A program made the translations under genes and the position numbers. A stretch of DNA of 64,000 nt, taken from Desulfovibrio ferrophilus (GTDB lineage Bacteria; Desulfobacterota; Desulfovibrionia; Desulfovibrionales; Desulfovibrionaceae). Each line of letters begins with the position of its first letter. Position 1 is the first letter of the stretch. The stretch spans positions 1,101,501-1,165,500 of the forward strand of contig NZ_AP017378.1 of the NCBI RefSeq assembly GCF_003966735.1, given 5' to 3'. The notes below the pieces were generated by a model. The model did no database searches. It was not told the DNA's origin and was given only the letters and a program-made list of their open reading frames with translations. This document shows, piece after piece, positions 55,395-64,000 of this stretch.

Positions 55395-55928
55395 TTAGCG
55401 CAGTCGAGTACGTTTCTTGAGCAGTCTCAAGGCCCGCCGTTTGCGATAGCGAACCACGGCCTTTCGGGTCAGAATGTACGTAGGAATGGAGGCTGGGAGT
55501 CCCATGACGAAGCCAGCGATCATCATGACCTTGAAGCATTCCAGCAGATCCTTACCAAAGCTGGCGAACTGGCGAACATCCAGGGTCTGTAAAAGCACCT
55601 TGAATTGCTCGACCTCCATGTCTGGCACATCCCAAGGGACCATGGCCTTCCCAGTGACATAAAGGAAATAATAGAAAGGCACCCAATTAAACGGGTTGGA
55701 AATCCAGGTCCCCATGAACCCCACCACAGGGTTACCCCGCAGCGGAATACACAGAATGACTGTCAATGTTGTCTGCAAGGGGACAATGGGCAGAAATCCT
55801 GCAAAAATCCCCACTGCCATGCCCATGGACACGGAGTGCGGAGTTGCGTTCATGCGCATCACGCGCAAATATTGATATCGGGTCCAGCGTTTGATTCTGG
55901 ACCATCTGGAATGCTTGATTTGCTTCAT
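55395..55928 (-). CDS. DUF2062 membrane protein
   Basis: 177 residues. ATPHSVSMGMAVGIFAGFLPIVPLQ and NPVVGFMGTWISNPFNWVPFYYFLY are the DUF2062 signature. There are three or four hydrophobic segments and basic ends (MKQIKHSRWSRIKRW, KKRTRLR). Function unknown. The ribosome-binding site is weak (GAG only). It stands alone between otsB and the EF-G paralogue. Confidence 0.88.
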   Translation of the reverse strand: MKQIKHSRWSRIKRWTRYQYLRVMRMNATPHSVSMGMAVGIFAGFLPIVPLQTTLTVILCIPLRGNPVVGFMGTWISNPFNWVPFYYFLYVTGKAMVPWDVPDMEVEQFKVLLQTLDVRQFASFGKDLLECFKVMMIAGFVMGLPASIPTYILTRKAVVRYRKRRALRLLKKRTRLR

Positions 55929-55963
55929 CTCGGATAAAATATGAACGGTTTGGGATTTACGAT

Positions 55964-58012
55964 TTAGTCCAGCACATCAAACCGGGAAAACTTCATCATC
56001 ATCCCGGCTCGGCCTTGCGTGGCGGACCTAAGCGCCGTGGAAAAACCAAACAACTGGCGAAGAGGAGCCAACGCCTGGACAACTTTCTGTCCGGCCTGAT
56101 CAAACATGTTGTCAATCTTGGCCCCCTTGGCTCCGAACAGACTGATGACCTCGCCCACGAACTCCTCGGGGACGCCGATCTCCACAGCCATGAGGGGTTC
56201 CAATAATATGGGCTTGGCAGCAGCCAGAGCGTCCTTCAAGGCAGACACTGCGGCCATATGATAGCCCACGGGGCTCGACTTGCCATTCTCGCGACGCATG
56301 CCTGTAACGGTGATGCGCACATCCTGCAAGGGATACCCCCTGAGAACACCTGACTGCATCCCGTCCTCCAAGCCATCCGCCACAGCTTGAACCCAGGCTT
56401 CCGGCCAGTCTGTGGTGTCCATCTCAAAAACAACGTCACAGCCCTGGCTGCGTGGCAAGGGGGCAACGCGGACACTGACGTGACCGTAATGTTCCTCGTC
56501 GCCAAGTTCGCGATCGAATATGCCATCAGCAGAGGCTTGAGCCCTCACGGTTTCCTGGTAGACCACCTGCGGTTTACCGGCACGAGGCTCAACGCCATAT
56601 TCCCGGCGAATCCGTTCAAGAACGACCTCCAGATGCAACTCCCCCATGCCGGAGATGACCAATTGATCAGTCTCTTCATCACGCTCGGTTGCAAGCGTCG
56701 GGTCTTCCATCAGCATCTTCGCCAAAACTTCTTCAAGTTTATCCGCCTCGGCGGAATTGCGTGGCTCAAGGGCCAAAGAGATCACCGGTTTATACGCTTC
56801 AATATTCTCGAGTATAACCGGAGTCTCGCGAGTACTCAGAGTATCCCCGGTTCGAGAAAATTTCATGCCTGCCGCGGCCACAATCTCACCAGCGAAGGCA
56901 TGGTCTGTCTTTTCCTTACGCCCGGCGTGCAGGTGGAACAGTCTGGCGACGCGTTCGTCCTTGTCCTGGGTGACATTATAGACGGTCTCTCCGGCCTGCA
57001 GCACTCCGGAATAGATTCGCATCAACACCAGTTTACGCCCGGTATCCATGCTGACCTTAAAGGCCAGTGCAGCAAGATCGCCACCTGGATCGGATATGAC
57101 CTCAACCTTTGTCTTGTCCAATGGACAGACCGCTTGTTGAGGTGGAACTTCACCGGGGCTGGGTAGATACCTGCAGACGGCATCCAGAACCTGTTGGACC
57201 CCAACATTCTTCAGTGCCGACCCGGTAAAGACAGGGACAAGGGCCAGGGAGAGTGTCGCCCTGCGCACGGCCTGATGCACATCCTCAGCCGTGATCTCTC
57301 CCTCCATATAAGCTGCCAGAAATTCCTCGTCTGCATCGGCCAGGATTTCCAGCATCTGCTCACGCCAGGTTTCAGCGGTGGTCGACTCAGTCTCTGACAG
57401 GTCCACTGTCGAATACTTTTCACCCTTGGAAGATTGATCAAAGATGATCTTCTTCATGCTGACCAAATCAATGATCGCTTCAAAGTCCTGACCTTCACCC
57501 ACGGGAATGATCATGGGCAGAGGGGTGACCTTGAGCTTATTTCTCATGGCCGTGAGGACGGCTTCGAAATCCGCCCCCAAGCGGTCCATCTTGTTGATGA
57601 ACGCCAATTTGGGTACGTGATATTTCTGGGATTGGCGCCACACCGTTTCGGATTGGGGTTCAACACCGCCCACCGCACAAAACACACCGACAGCGCCATC
57701 AAGCACACGGAGTGAGCGTTCGACCTCGATGGTGAAATCCACGTGCCCAGGGGTATCAATGATATTGATGGTGGAGTCTTGCCAATGGCAGGTGGTGCAG
57801 GCCGAGCCGATGGTGATGCCGCGTTCCTGTTCCTCTGGCATAAAATCCATGGTGGCTGTGCCTTCGTGCACTTCGCCCAACCGATGGATCTTGCCGGAAT
57901 AATACAGAATGCGTTCCGTCAAGGTCGTCTTGCCAGCATCGATATGGGCAATGATCCCGATATTTCTCAAATCCTGCAGATAATTCTTGGGTGCAACTGG
58001 CTTTTTGCCCAT
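55964..58012 (-). CDS. Elongation factor G paralogue
   Basis: 682 residues. It has all five EF-G domains and intact GTPase motifs: AHIDAGKTT (G1), RGITIGSAC (G2, where canonical EF-G reads RGITITSAA), DTPGHVDFTIEVERSLRVLDG (G3) and NKMDRLG (G4). ELHLEVVLERIRREYGVEP and GYHMAAVSALKDALAAA belong to domains III-V. The altered G2/switch region and isolated location (no rpsL, rpsG or tuf) point to a second EF-G of the EF-G2/spdEFG type. AAGGA precedes the ATG at 58012. Confidence 0.88.
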   Translation of the reverse strand: MGKKPVAPKNYLQDLRNIGIIAHIDAGKTTLTERILYYSGKIHRLGEVHEGTATMDFMPEEQERGITIGSACTTCHWQDSTINIIDTPGHVDFTIEVERSLRVLDGAVGVFCAVGGVEPQSETVWRQSQKYHVPKLAFINKMDRLGADFEAVLTAMRNKLKVTPLPMIIPVGEGQDFEAIIDLVSMKKIIFDQSSKGEKYSTVDLSETESTTAETWREQMLEILADADEEFLAAYMEGEITAEDVHQAVRRATLSLALVPVFTGSALKNVGVQQVLDAVCRYLPSPGEVPPQQAVCPLDKTKVEVISDPGGDLAALAFKVSMDTGRKLVLMRIYSGVLQAGETVYNVTQDKDERVARLFHLHAGRKEKTDHAFAGEIVAAAGMKFSRTGDTLSTRETPVILENIEAYKPVISLALEPRNSAEADKLEEVLAKMLMEDPTLATERDEETDQLVISGMGELHLEVVLERIRREYGVEPRAGKPQVVYQETVRAQASADGIFDRELGDEEHYGHVSVRVAPLPRSQGCDVVFEMDTTDWPEAWVQAVADGLEDGMQSGVLRGYPLQDVRITVTGMRRENGKSSPVGYHMAAVSALKDALAAAKPILLEPLMAVEIGVPEEFVGEVISLFGAKGAKIDNMFDQAGQKVVQALAPLRQLFGFSTALRSATQGRAGMMMKFSRFDVLD

Positions 58013-58076
58013 GAAATTGTCCTTGCGCTCCGGTGAATGGGGCATGGGATCGGAAGATGGATTTTCCTGAAACTTT

Positions 58077-58964
58077 TTACTCGTTCCAGCCACCAATTGC
58101 CAGTGTTTCCGCACGGAAAAAGTCAGTGGTCAGCTCCGGACAGGCCCAGCACCCTTCCTGCCCCGGCCCCAGGGCCAAGGCTGCTCGCCCGACGGACTCC
58201 ATCAAGCGTGCTTCGGGGACATACAACGCACGATACCCTTCACGGAGAAAAGACTCAAAGCTGCCACGCTTGCGAGAAAAATTAAGCGGCAAATCAGGAA
58301 GAGACTCCCGCGCACCCCATATATCAAACATTGTGCACGGATGGGCCCATGCCAGCGTCTCATAGTCCCAATCGCCGCCAGCTCCAGCCCAAATACCAAG
58401 ACGCTCGGTCACAAAGGGCTTGAAAAGCTTGAGCGGTGGAGCAGCATACCCGGCAGCGACAGCCAGCGAATTCAGCGCTGTGCCCTGCCCAAAGAACAGG
58501 ACTGCAGCTGAACGGGTTTCGGTTAGCCTTTCCATGAAACGCCGTGCTTCGGGTTCACTCAATTGAAAGACTGTTTCCAGCCCAACCAGCTCCAAAGCGG
58601 CCAAGACATCATCTGACACAGCCAGACCATCTTCGATACGCACAGCGCACATGCGCTTGGCGCCCGACAAGACCAGAGGCACAGCAGCCGCAGCGACTTG
58701 GACAGGCGAAACACACGTGGAATCCAGAAAAATCACGGCACAATCCATGGGAGCGGATACCCCATGAGAAGAAAAGCCCTGACGATGAGCAATGCATTTG
58801 TCCTCACGTCGGTCCCGCATGGGACCGATCAGGGCATGTACCTGCGCGGCTGTCTTCTTGATCCAGGCCCGACGCATCCCTGGCATCGCGTTGTAGGCAA
58901 GGGAAAATGCCTCGTCCGGAACAAGACAGTCGGTCATCCAGTCAGCATAGAACGAATCACCCAT
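58077..58964 (-). CDS. Hypothetical protein with histidinol-dehydrogenase-like segment
   Basis: 295 residues, not firmly recognised. The middle (about 85-165) has the two-part pattern VQVAAAAVPLVLSGAKRMCAV then LAALELVGLETVFQLSEPEA, resembling the nucleotide-binding half of histidinol dehydrogenase (PSSVLMNAIPAKVAGV... AAKLAGVDEIYRVGGAQA). The HisD metal and catalytic residues are not visible, so it is not a true HisD. AAGGAG precedes the ATG. It lies 64 bases upstream of the EF-G paralogue. Confidence 0.7.
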   Translation of the reverse strand: MGDSFYADWMTDCLVPDEAFSLAYNAMPGMRRAWIKKTAAQVHALIGPMRDRREDKCIAHRQGFSSHGVSAPMDCAVIFLDSTCVSPVQVAAAAVPLVLSGAKRMCAVRIEDGLAVSDDVLAALELVGLETVFQLSEPEARRFMERLTETRSAAVLFFGQGTALNSLAVAAGYAAPPLKLFKPFVTERLGIWAGAGGDWDYETLAWAHPCTMFDIWGARESLPDLPLNFSRKRGSFESFLREGYRALYVPEARLMESVGRAALALGPGQEGCWACPELTTDFFRAETLAIGGWNE

Positions 58965-58989
58965 AGCTTCTCTCCTTGCGCTCCAAACA

Positions 58990-59013
58990 AAAACGGCCCG
59001 TGTGGGCCGTTTT
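58990..59013 (-). terminator. Terminator after bamD
   Basis: Stem AAAACGGCCC/GGGCCGTTTT with a 4-base loop. The T run is on the minus strand, just after the bamD stop. Confidence 0.85.
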
Positions 59014-59025
59014 CAAAATCATGGC

Positions 59026-59754
59026 CTACAGCCAGTCTAACCATTCCTTCCAGCTTCCCTGAAGTCGCTCGCGTTCCTCTTCCGAAGTCAACTTCTGGTG
59101 TTTCAACCAGGCAATCTCAGCTCGCTTGGCAGCGTAGGCTGCGATCTCAGGCAAATCCTGAAAGTTATCCTTGATGTAAGTATAACGCTCCCATGCAGAA
59201 CCATATCGCTCGGAGCGCCAGTAGAAGTCCGCCACAAACACTTCGTGTTCGGCCATCAGCCGGCGGCATTCAACGATGTAGCGATCAGCTTCGGCGATGT
59301 ACTTACTTTCCGGATAGACCTGCTTGAGGCGAGTAAAATACTCAATGGCCGTACGCACTGTATTATGGGGCTTGTCGATGGACTCGAACAGCTTGAAATT
59401 GCTGACGCCAACCTGGAAAAGCACGTACTCAATCATCTCATGGCGGGGATGCAGAGCCTCAAACTCCTCATAAACATCGGCAGCCATCTGGTATTCTTCA
59501 GCCAAGAACCAGGCATCACCCAGAGAGAGCTCAGCCTTGGGAGTGTAGGGACTGAAGGGGTACCTGTCTTTCAAGGCCTGGAAGTGCCCTGCTGCACTTT
59601 CAAACTCCTTGGCCTTCATGGCATCCAAACCAGCTTCGTACAGCTCCTGTGCGGTGTCTTCAGGAGGAGGAAGGAGATAGTAGTCGATCATACCACATCC
59701 TGGCAGCACCAGGAGCAATCCCATGAGAGAAACGAATTGAAGCAGTTTACGCAT
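59026..59754 (-). CDS. bamD: Outer membrane assembly lipoprotein BamD
   Basis: 242 residues. The signal SLMGLLLVLPGC ends in a lipobox. Five TPR-type helical pairs follow: AQELYEAGLDAMKAKEFESAAGHFQALKDRYPFSPYTPKAEL is the conserved first pair and DAWFLAEEYQMAADVYEEF the second. BamD is the essential BAM-complex lipoprotein that works with BamA at the outer membrane. I chose the ATG at 59754 because it starts the signal peptide; the open frame extends 41 codons further upstream. Confidence 0.92.
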   Translation of the reverse strand: MRKLLQFVSLMGLLLVLPGCGMIDYYLLPPPEDTAQELYEAGLDAMKAKEFESAAGHFQALKDRYPFSPYTPKAELSLGDAWFLAEEYQMAADVYEEFEALHPRHEMIEYVLFQVGVSNFKLFESIDKPHNTVRTAIEYFTRLKQVYPESKYIAEADRYIVECRRLMAEHEVFVADFYWRSERYGSAWERYTYIKDNFQDLPEIAAYAAKRAEIAWLKHQKLTSEEERERLQGSWKEWLDWL

Positions 59755-59897
59755 GTTCCCTTCCGATCCAAGTGTCACGGGCCAATTGCCCCCCAACTCC
59801 CTTCCAGTCGCACGACCGCGAACAGGACTTGGGTGGATGTACCCAACCCGATAGACTCGGGTCAAGCCCGAAGGCATTATATCACAACCAAGAACGC

Positions 59898-59931
59898 AAA
59901 AAAGGCGGCCTCGGGCCAGCCGGGCCGCCTT
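59898..59931 (-). terminator. Terminator after trxA
   Basis: Minus-strand stem AAGGCGGCC/GGCCGCCTT followed by TTTTTT, 28 bases past trxA. Confidence 0.88.
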
Positions 59932-59958
59932 AAACGAACGTGATCAAATAGCCATCAG

Positions 59959-60276
59959 TTAAATCTTGGAGCTGATCATTTCCTTGATGCTGCTCTTGGA
60001 CACAGCACCAGTCACCTGCTCCAGAACCTCACCACCCTTGAACAAAATCAAGGTAGGGATTGCACGAATACCGTACTTGCTCGGAGTCGCCTGGCTTTCG
60101 TCGACATTCATCTTGGCGACTTTGATCTGACCGGAGAACTCTTCGGCCAGCTCATCCACGACTGGTCCCATGGCCCGACAGGGACCACACCAGGGGGCCC
60201 AGAAGTCAACCAACACAGGAATCTCGCTCTGAAGAACTTCTGCCTCAAAATTGCTGTCAGTCACCTGCAAACCCAT
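59959..60276 (-). CDS. trxA: Thioredoxin
   Basis: 105 residues. Redox-active Cys30 and Cys33 in FWAPWCGPCRAMGPVVDEL and the cis-Pro in YGIRAIPTLILFKGG are intact. It is a general disulfide reductant of the cytoplasm. AGGAG lies 6 bases before the ATG. It is alone between bamD and tsaD and has its own terminator. Confidence 0.97.
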   Translation of the reverse strand: MGLQVTDSNFEAEVLQSEIPVLVDFWAPWCGPCRAMGPVVDELAEEFSGQIKVAKMNVDESQATPSKYGIRAIPTLILFKGGEVLEQVTGAVSKSSIKEMISSKI

Positions 60277-60431
60277 ATGTTACTCCTTGCTGTTTCATGT
60301 CGTTGTCAAAAGCATCCGACCATAAAAGGTCGACCTCAGGATCACCTACGGGCTGGACGCTGGAATCATTCTACAACATTAGATTTGCAACTACGACCTG
60401 TCAAGCGGCAAATAAGGAACAATACGCCAGA

Positions 60432-61523
60432 CTAAATCTCCAGTTGACAGTAATCCCAAGGAATTTTCCGTCCTCTGGGGATTGCTTCCAGGTCCATGCC
60501 ATGTCTATAGCCCGCTGAATGCAAATACCAACCGGTCAAGGCGATCATGGCACCATTATCGGTGCACAGCCTCGTTGATGGCAAAATAATTTCGAGCCCA
60601 CGCCCCTTGGCCAAGTCCGTCATGGCAGAACGGATCATGGAATTGGCGGCTACTCCGCCTGCAACGATCAATGAACGCACATCCTTCCCGACCTGCTCAA
60701 GAGCTCGGTCAACCTTGATGCGTAAAGCTTCGGCGATACACCAGTTGAAAGACGAGCAGACGATGCAAAGCTCCTCCAGCACGCCGCGTTCTCCCCTGTC
60801 CGCCAGCAGTTCATCCATGTCGGACATCATACGATCCGCGCGCAAATGAGGGTGGTTGGCCACATAGTTGGCCATGGCGGTCTTCACGCCACTGAAACTG
60901 AAATCAAGATTGGTATTGTTGACGTAAGGGCGCGGGAAAATCGTCTTGTCGGGAGTCGCACGCTGTGCAAGCTCATCGATGATCCGCCCTCCAGGGTAAG
61001 GGAGATTCAGGACCTTGGCAGCCTTGTCAAAGGCCTCACCTGCGGCATCATCCAACGTGCGGCCGAGCACTTCGAAGGCCAACGGGGAATCGACACGATA
61101 CGTCTGGGTATGGCCTCCGGAGACCAGAAGCCCCAGCGCAGGAAAAGCAATGTCCTGCTCCAGTGCAGGAGCCAACAGATGTGCCCAGAGGTGATTCACA
61201 CCCACCAAGTCCGCTCCGGCGGCAAGAGCCAAGCCTTTGGCAAAGCTCATGCCCACGAGCAGGCTCCCTAGCAACCCGGGTCCCCTTGCGACAGCAACAA
61301 CGTCCACTTCGCCAAGGGTGCGTCCACTGCCTTCAAGCAGGGAATCGACCAACGGGGCCAGAACACGCAAATGTTCCCGGCTCGCCAGTTCTGGCACGAC
61401 TCCGCCAAACAGGGCATGAGCATCCACCTGGGTAGCGATACGCTCCGTGAGCAGACGACCGTCTTCGACCAAAGCCAAGGCAGTCTCGTCACAGGATGTC
61501 TCAATCCCCAGACAAAGAGTCAC
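60432..61523 (-). CDS. tsaD: tRNA N6-adenosine threonylcarbamoyltransferase
   Basis: 363 residues. It transfers threonylcarbamoyl to A37 of tRNAs that read ANN codons, together with Tsa[20 protein letters not shown] opens the ASKHA fold, and the Fe-binding HLWAHL motif is at [22 protein letters not shown] and [12 protein letters not shown] are further signatures. The start is GTG at 61523. The gene begins inside the 3' end of fbp with a 23-base overlap, so the two are co-transcribed. Confidence 0.96.
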   Translation of the reverse strand: MTLCLGIETSCDETALALVEDGRLLTERIATQVDAHALFGGVVPELASREHLRVLAPLVDSLLEGSGRTLGEVDVVAVARGPGLLGSLLVGMSFAKGLALAAGADLVGVNHLWAHLLAPALEQDIAFPALGLLVSGGHTQTYRVDSPLAFEVLGRTLDDAAGEAFDKAAKVLNLPYPGGRIIDELAQRATPDKTIFPRPYVNNTNLDFSFSGVKTAMANYVANHPHLRADRMMSDMDELLADRGERGVLEELCIVCSSFNWCIAEALRIKVDRALEQVGKDVRSLIVAGGVAANSMIRSAMTDLAKGRGLEIILPSTRLCTDNGAMIALTGWYLHSAGYRHGMDLEAIPRGRKIPWDYCQLEI

Positions 61524-62541
61524 AGTCTTCCGCCTGCCCCATGATATCCTTGACCGTCATCACATCATTTCGCGAGCCCACAAAGAACGGGACACGCTGG
61601 TGCAACTCCGACGGGGTGTAATCCAAAATCCGATTCACACCATCCGTGGCCAGCCCACCCGCTTGTTCAATGATCATGGCCATGGGGGCAGCCTCGCAGG
61701 TCAAACGCAATTTTCCCTGATATTTTCCGGTGTCAGGATTCTGCTTTGCGGGATACATGAAGATCCCACCATAGAGCAGATTGCGATGGAAATCCGCCAC
61801 CAGTGACCCGATGTAACGCGAGGAATAGGGCTGACCCAAGGCGGTCTTCGTGCTTTTGAAATAGGAAATAACGTCTTTGGTCGGATTGTCCCAATAGTTC
61901 CAGTAGGACTCGTTGACTGAATATATTCTACCCTGCTCCGGGATCATCATATTAGGATGCGAAAGCAGGAATTCACCCACACTGGGATCCAGAGTAAAGC
62001 CGTGCACCCCGGCGCCAGTGGTGAAAACCATCATCGTGGATGAACCGTAGATGAAATATCCAGCGGCGACTTGCTTATCGCAGCGCTGAAGAACTTCCTC
62101 CAGTGTCGGATTTTCACCTGATTTCTTCAACGGACGGCGATAAATGGAAAAGATCGTACCGATGGAGACGTTGACATCAATATTCGATGAGCCGTCCAAA
62201 GGATCAAAGATCAGGATATAGTCCCCTTTGGGCAGATCACCTGAAATCTGAATCAGATCACCGTTTTCCTCGCTGGCCATGGCGCACAGCACTCCGGAAC
62301 GACGCATGCGATGGATGAGCACATTATTGGCGAACTCATCGAGCTTCCTGACTTTTTCACCCTGGACATTCGTGTCTCCAGTGAATCCCAAAACATCCAC
62401 AAGCCCAGCTTTGGTCACCTCTCGCGAGATGATTTTGGCCGAAAGAATAAGTTCGGAAATCAAGCTGGTGAATCGACCCGTGGCCATGGGCGACTGCTTC
62501 TGGTTCAGCAGAAGGTGCTCAGTGACGGTTACCTGTTGCAT
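61501..62541 (-). CDS. fbp: Fructose-1,6-bisphosphatase class I
   Basis: 346 residues. Key gluconeogenic phosphatase. Metal and substrate motifs are intact: [28 protein letters not shown] and [22 protein letters not shown]. The C-terminal [10 protein letters not shown] also fits class I. GGAGG precedes the ATG at 62541. With gap it suits growth on C2/C3 substrates such as lactate. Confidence 0.97.
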   Translation of the reverse strand: MQQVTVTEHLLLNQKQSPMATGRFTSLISELILSAKIISREVTKAGLVDVLGFTGDTNVQGEKVRKLDEFANNVLIHRMRRSGVLCAMASEENGDLIQISGDLPKGDYILIFDPLDGSSNIDVNVSIGTIFSIYRRPLKKSGENPTLEEVLQRCDKQVAAGYFIYGSSTMMVFTTGAGVHGFTLDPSVGEFLLSHPNMMIPEQGRIYSVNESYWNYWDNPTKDVISYFKSTKTALGQPYSSRYIGSLVADFHRNLLYGGIFMYPAKQNPDTGKYQGKLRLTCEAAPMAMIIEQAGGLATDGVNRILDYTPSELHQRVPFFVGSRNDVMTVKDIMGQAEDCDSLSGD

Positions 62542-62655
62542 GGATGGTCCTCCGTTGCTGTTCAAAGGGAAGGCAGAGTGCCACCCTTTCCCGCAACTCC
62601 TCTTTCTTAAAACACCTTTCCAACCAAATCAAACCAAAGGCCAAACCAAACGAAG

Positions 62656-62683
62656 GGCCGGATGCGGCAAACCGCATCCGGCC
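62656..62683 (-). terminator. Hairpin after the lipoprotein gene at 62709
   Basis: Perfect 12-bp stem GGCCGGATGCGG/CCGCATCCGGCC with loop CAAA. There is no strong T run, so termination efficiency is uncertain. Confidence 0.5.
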
Positions 62684-62708
62684 GAAGATACATCTGGGGA
62701 CCAGAAAG

Positions 62709-63518
62709 CTAGAAGAACCACAGGAACGAGTCGTCTTCGTCCTCGCGGGGGACTGCAGCCTCGGTCAGGTACACCAGTTGCTTGTCACCCACATAGCGGG
62801 TCAGCCAGGCATACTCAGTTCCGTTTTCATCAACCCGCCCAGAGGCCTGTTCGGCCAGCATTTCGTTCCAGGGACGAGCCAACAAGGCTTCTGCCAAGGC
62901 AGAGTCTCCACCATTCCAAATCACGAAATCGGTGGTCAGTACCATCAATTCCTGCGGTGCAGGACAAAAATCAACAACACTTCTAGGGTCGAAATGCACG
63001 ACGATCACACCAACCAGATCATTGCCCTTGAACAAGGCCGTCCCAAGATACATCTCGGGACCAAGGGGGGTCTGATCAGTAAAAGAACGCAAACGACGAT
63101 CACGCAGAGCATCACCATGGTCAAGGATGGGCTGAAGATTGCGCGGCTTCATGGTCTCCTCGGGCATCTTGGCAACCATCGTCCCATCAAGGGTAGCGAT
63201 GACCAAACCGTTGATCCAGGGGAACCGTTGTTGTAGGTTTGCGACCCACTTCTCACCAGGGAAGGTATCAACCCGGTTCAAGTACACCGCAAGATCAGCC
63301 ACAGGCTTGTCCACCGGGGTGAACAACTTGGCAAGCTTCTCTTCAGTAGAGGTATATCCCAACTGCTCCAGATCGATTTCCGGATCGGGATTGATGTATT
63401 CTGAGTAGTAGCCCTTGCTTGATGTCCAGGTGCTATCCCATGACTGTTTCATGGATTCACAACCGGTAAGGGCGGCCAAAGCGAGTATTGCGCACAGTGC
63501 AGCAGCGATCCGAGTCAA
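62709..63518 (-). CDS. Hypothetical lipoprotein with PDC/Cache-like domain
   Basis: 269 residues. The signal ALCAILALAALTGC ends in a lipobox. The mature part resembles a single PDC/Cache-type sensor domain: a helical N-terminus (DKPVADLAVYLNRVD), then FPWINGLVIATLDGTMVAKMP, GPEMYLGTALFKGNDLVGVIVVHFDPRSV, and a helical end. It lacks membrane-spanning output modules, so it would act as a free periplasmic sensor. The start is TTG at 63518 with AGAGGA upstream. Confidence 0.75.
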   Translation of the reverse strand: MTRIAAALCAILALAALTGCESMKQSWDSTWTSSKGYYSEYINPDPEIDLEQLGYTSTEEKLAKLFTPVDKPVADLAVYLNRVDTFPGEKWVANLQQRFPWINGLVIATLDGTMVAKMPEETMKPRNLQPILDHGDALRDRRLRSFTDQTPLGPEMYLGTALFKGNDLVGVIVVHFDPRSVVDFCPAPQELMVLTTDFVIWNGGDSALAEALLARPWNEMLAEQASGRVDENGTEYAWLTRYVGDKQLVYLTEAAVPREDEDDSFLWFF

Positions 63519-63661
63519 GATGTTCCTCTCATGCTGTATTCATTACCGGGAAACACGGCGTGAAACGCCGTCCCCGGAGATGTGACAGAAGATACGATTT
63601 TGTTCAAGGGCAATCTTCCCGGCCAAAAGTCCGGGGTACCCACTCCCACTTCAAAATCAGG

Positions 63662-64000
63662 CTACAAAGCAGATCTGGCTTCCAGTCGTTCTGCAAGTGC
63701 ATCCAAAGTTTCCAGCAGTTGTTCCTTGCCAGGCATGTTCGCAGCCACAGCCTCTTCAACAGTGGCTGGCTCATGATATTCTGGTTCTTCGGGCATCAAC
63801 TCCGATTCATCAGTATCGTCAACACCTACAGTCAATTCATCAATAAAATTCGCAACGGTCTCTTGCAGAGTATCGGAGTCCGCAACTTCAATCTGACTGC
63901 CTGCGCCTTTATTGAGCTTGCCATGCATTTGCTCAATCAGGGCATCCAACTCTCCGTTCTCATCCGGACCACATTTGCTAACCAGCTCTTCATAAATATC
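63662..64000 (-). CDS. Hypothetical acidic protein (N-terminus beyond the window)
   Basis: 112 residues visible, with the start outside the right edge. The visible part is very acidic (DDTDESELMPEEPEYHEPATVEEA) and ends with an amphipathic helix (EQLLETLDALAERLEARS). Not recognised. An internal TTG at 63949 is open but the frame continues upstream without a stop, so I treat the gene as cut by the window. Confidence 0.6.
   Translation of the reverse strand, partial: DIYEELVSKCGPDENGELDALIEQMHGKLNKGAGSQIEVADSDTLQETVANFIDELTVGVDDTDESELMPEEPEYHEPATVEEAVAANMPGKEQLLETLDALAERLEARSAL

Overview
The window looks like chromosomal DNA of a sulfate-reducing bacterium of the Desulfovibrionales (Desulfovibrio/Pseudodesulfovibrio type). 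The clues are a periplasmic CbiK cobaltochelatase with a signal peptide, a three-gene archaeal-type glutamate synthase with ferredoxin domains, a NIL-ferredoxin/PilZ/CheZ group, an acyl-CoA dehydrogenase-ETF-ETF:QO operon, and an rpsU-yqeY-mutS2-dnaG-rpoD macromolecular synthesis operon. No tRNA, rRNA, insertion sequence, integrase or CRISPR array was seen.

Layout. 1-2060 (minus): a cobalamin riboswitch ahead of cbiK and a FecCD permease that runs off the left edge. 2400-9570 (plus): a small secreted protein, then ileS, lspA, a PLDc_N-type membrane peptide, a YbgF/CpoB lipoprotein, a NIL-ferredoxin, a PilZ-like protein and cheZ, closed by two terminators. 9641-10975 (minus): mgtE. 11127-14641 (plus): nadC-nadA-nadB. 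14791-15201: a secreted coiled-coil protein. 15249-15533: a predicted minus-strand small RNA with its own terminator, a sigma-54-like promoter and an upstream dyad cluster. 15595-19353 (minus): a lipoprotein gene, a fused secDF and yajC. 19844-24975 (plus): split glutamate synthase. 25239-27027: a GAF protein and GAPDH. 27152-33541 (minus): a small protein, a transglutaminase-like lipoprotein and a full-length glutamate synthase large subunit.

34028-35861 (plus) is a four-gene accessory cassette (a two-helix, holin-like membrane protein, two lipoproteins and a 66-residue protein) behind an AT-rich leader. 35919-42578 (minus) holds a DUF554 protein, divergent ETF subunits, ETF:QO and a long acyl-CoA dehydrogenase. 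Then come a thermonuclease (minus) and an amino-acid-type solute-binding protein (plus). 44421-51030 (minus) is the macromolecular synthesis operon; its bS21 gene starts at TTG behind a very long Shine-Dalgarno sequence. 51181-58964 (minus) holds a small membrane protein, HU, rsmA, otsB-otsA, a DUF2062 protein, an EF-G paralogue and an unrecognised protein. 59026-64000 (minus) holds bamD, trxA, tsaD, fbp, a lipoprotein and an N-terminally cut acidic protein at the right edge.

Most of the window is core housekeeping. The most interesting non-coding signal is the predicted small RNA at 15249-15385. It is a string of hairpins that present C/U-rich, anti-Shine-Dalgarno-like sequences, with a TGTGCA-N6-TGCACA dyad about 97 bp upstream of the expected start. 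The accessory cassette at 34028-35861 is the best candidate for an undescribed protein system. All calls come from reading the sequence; no database search was run.
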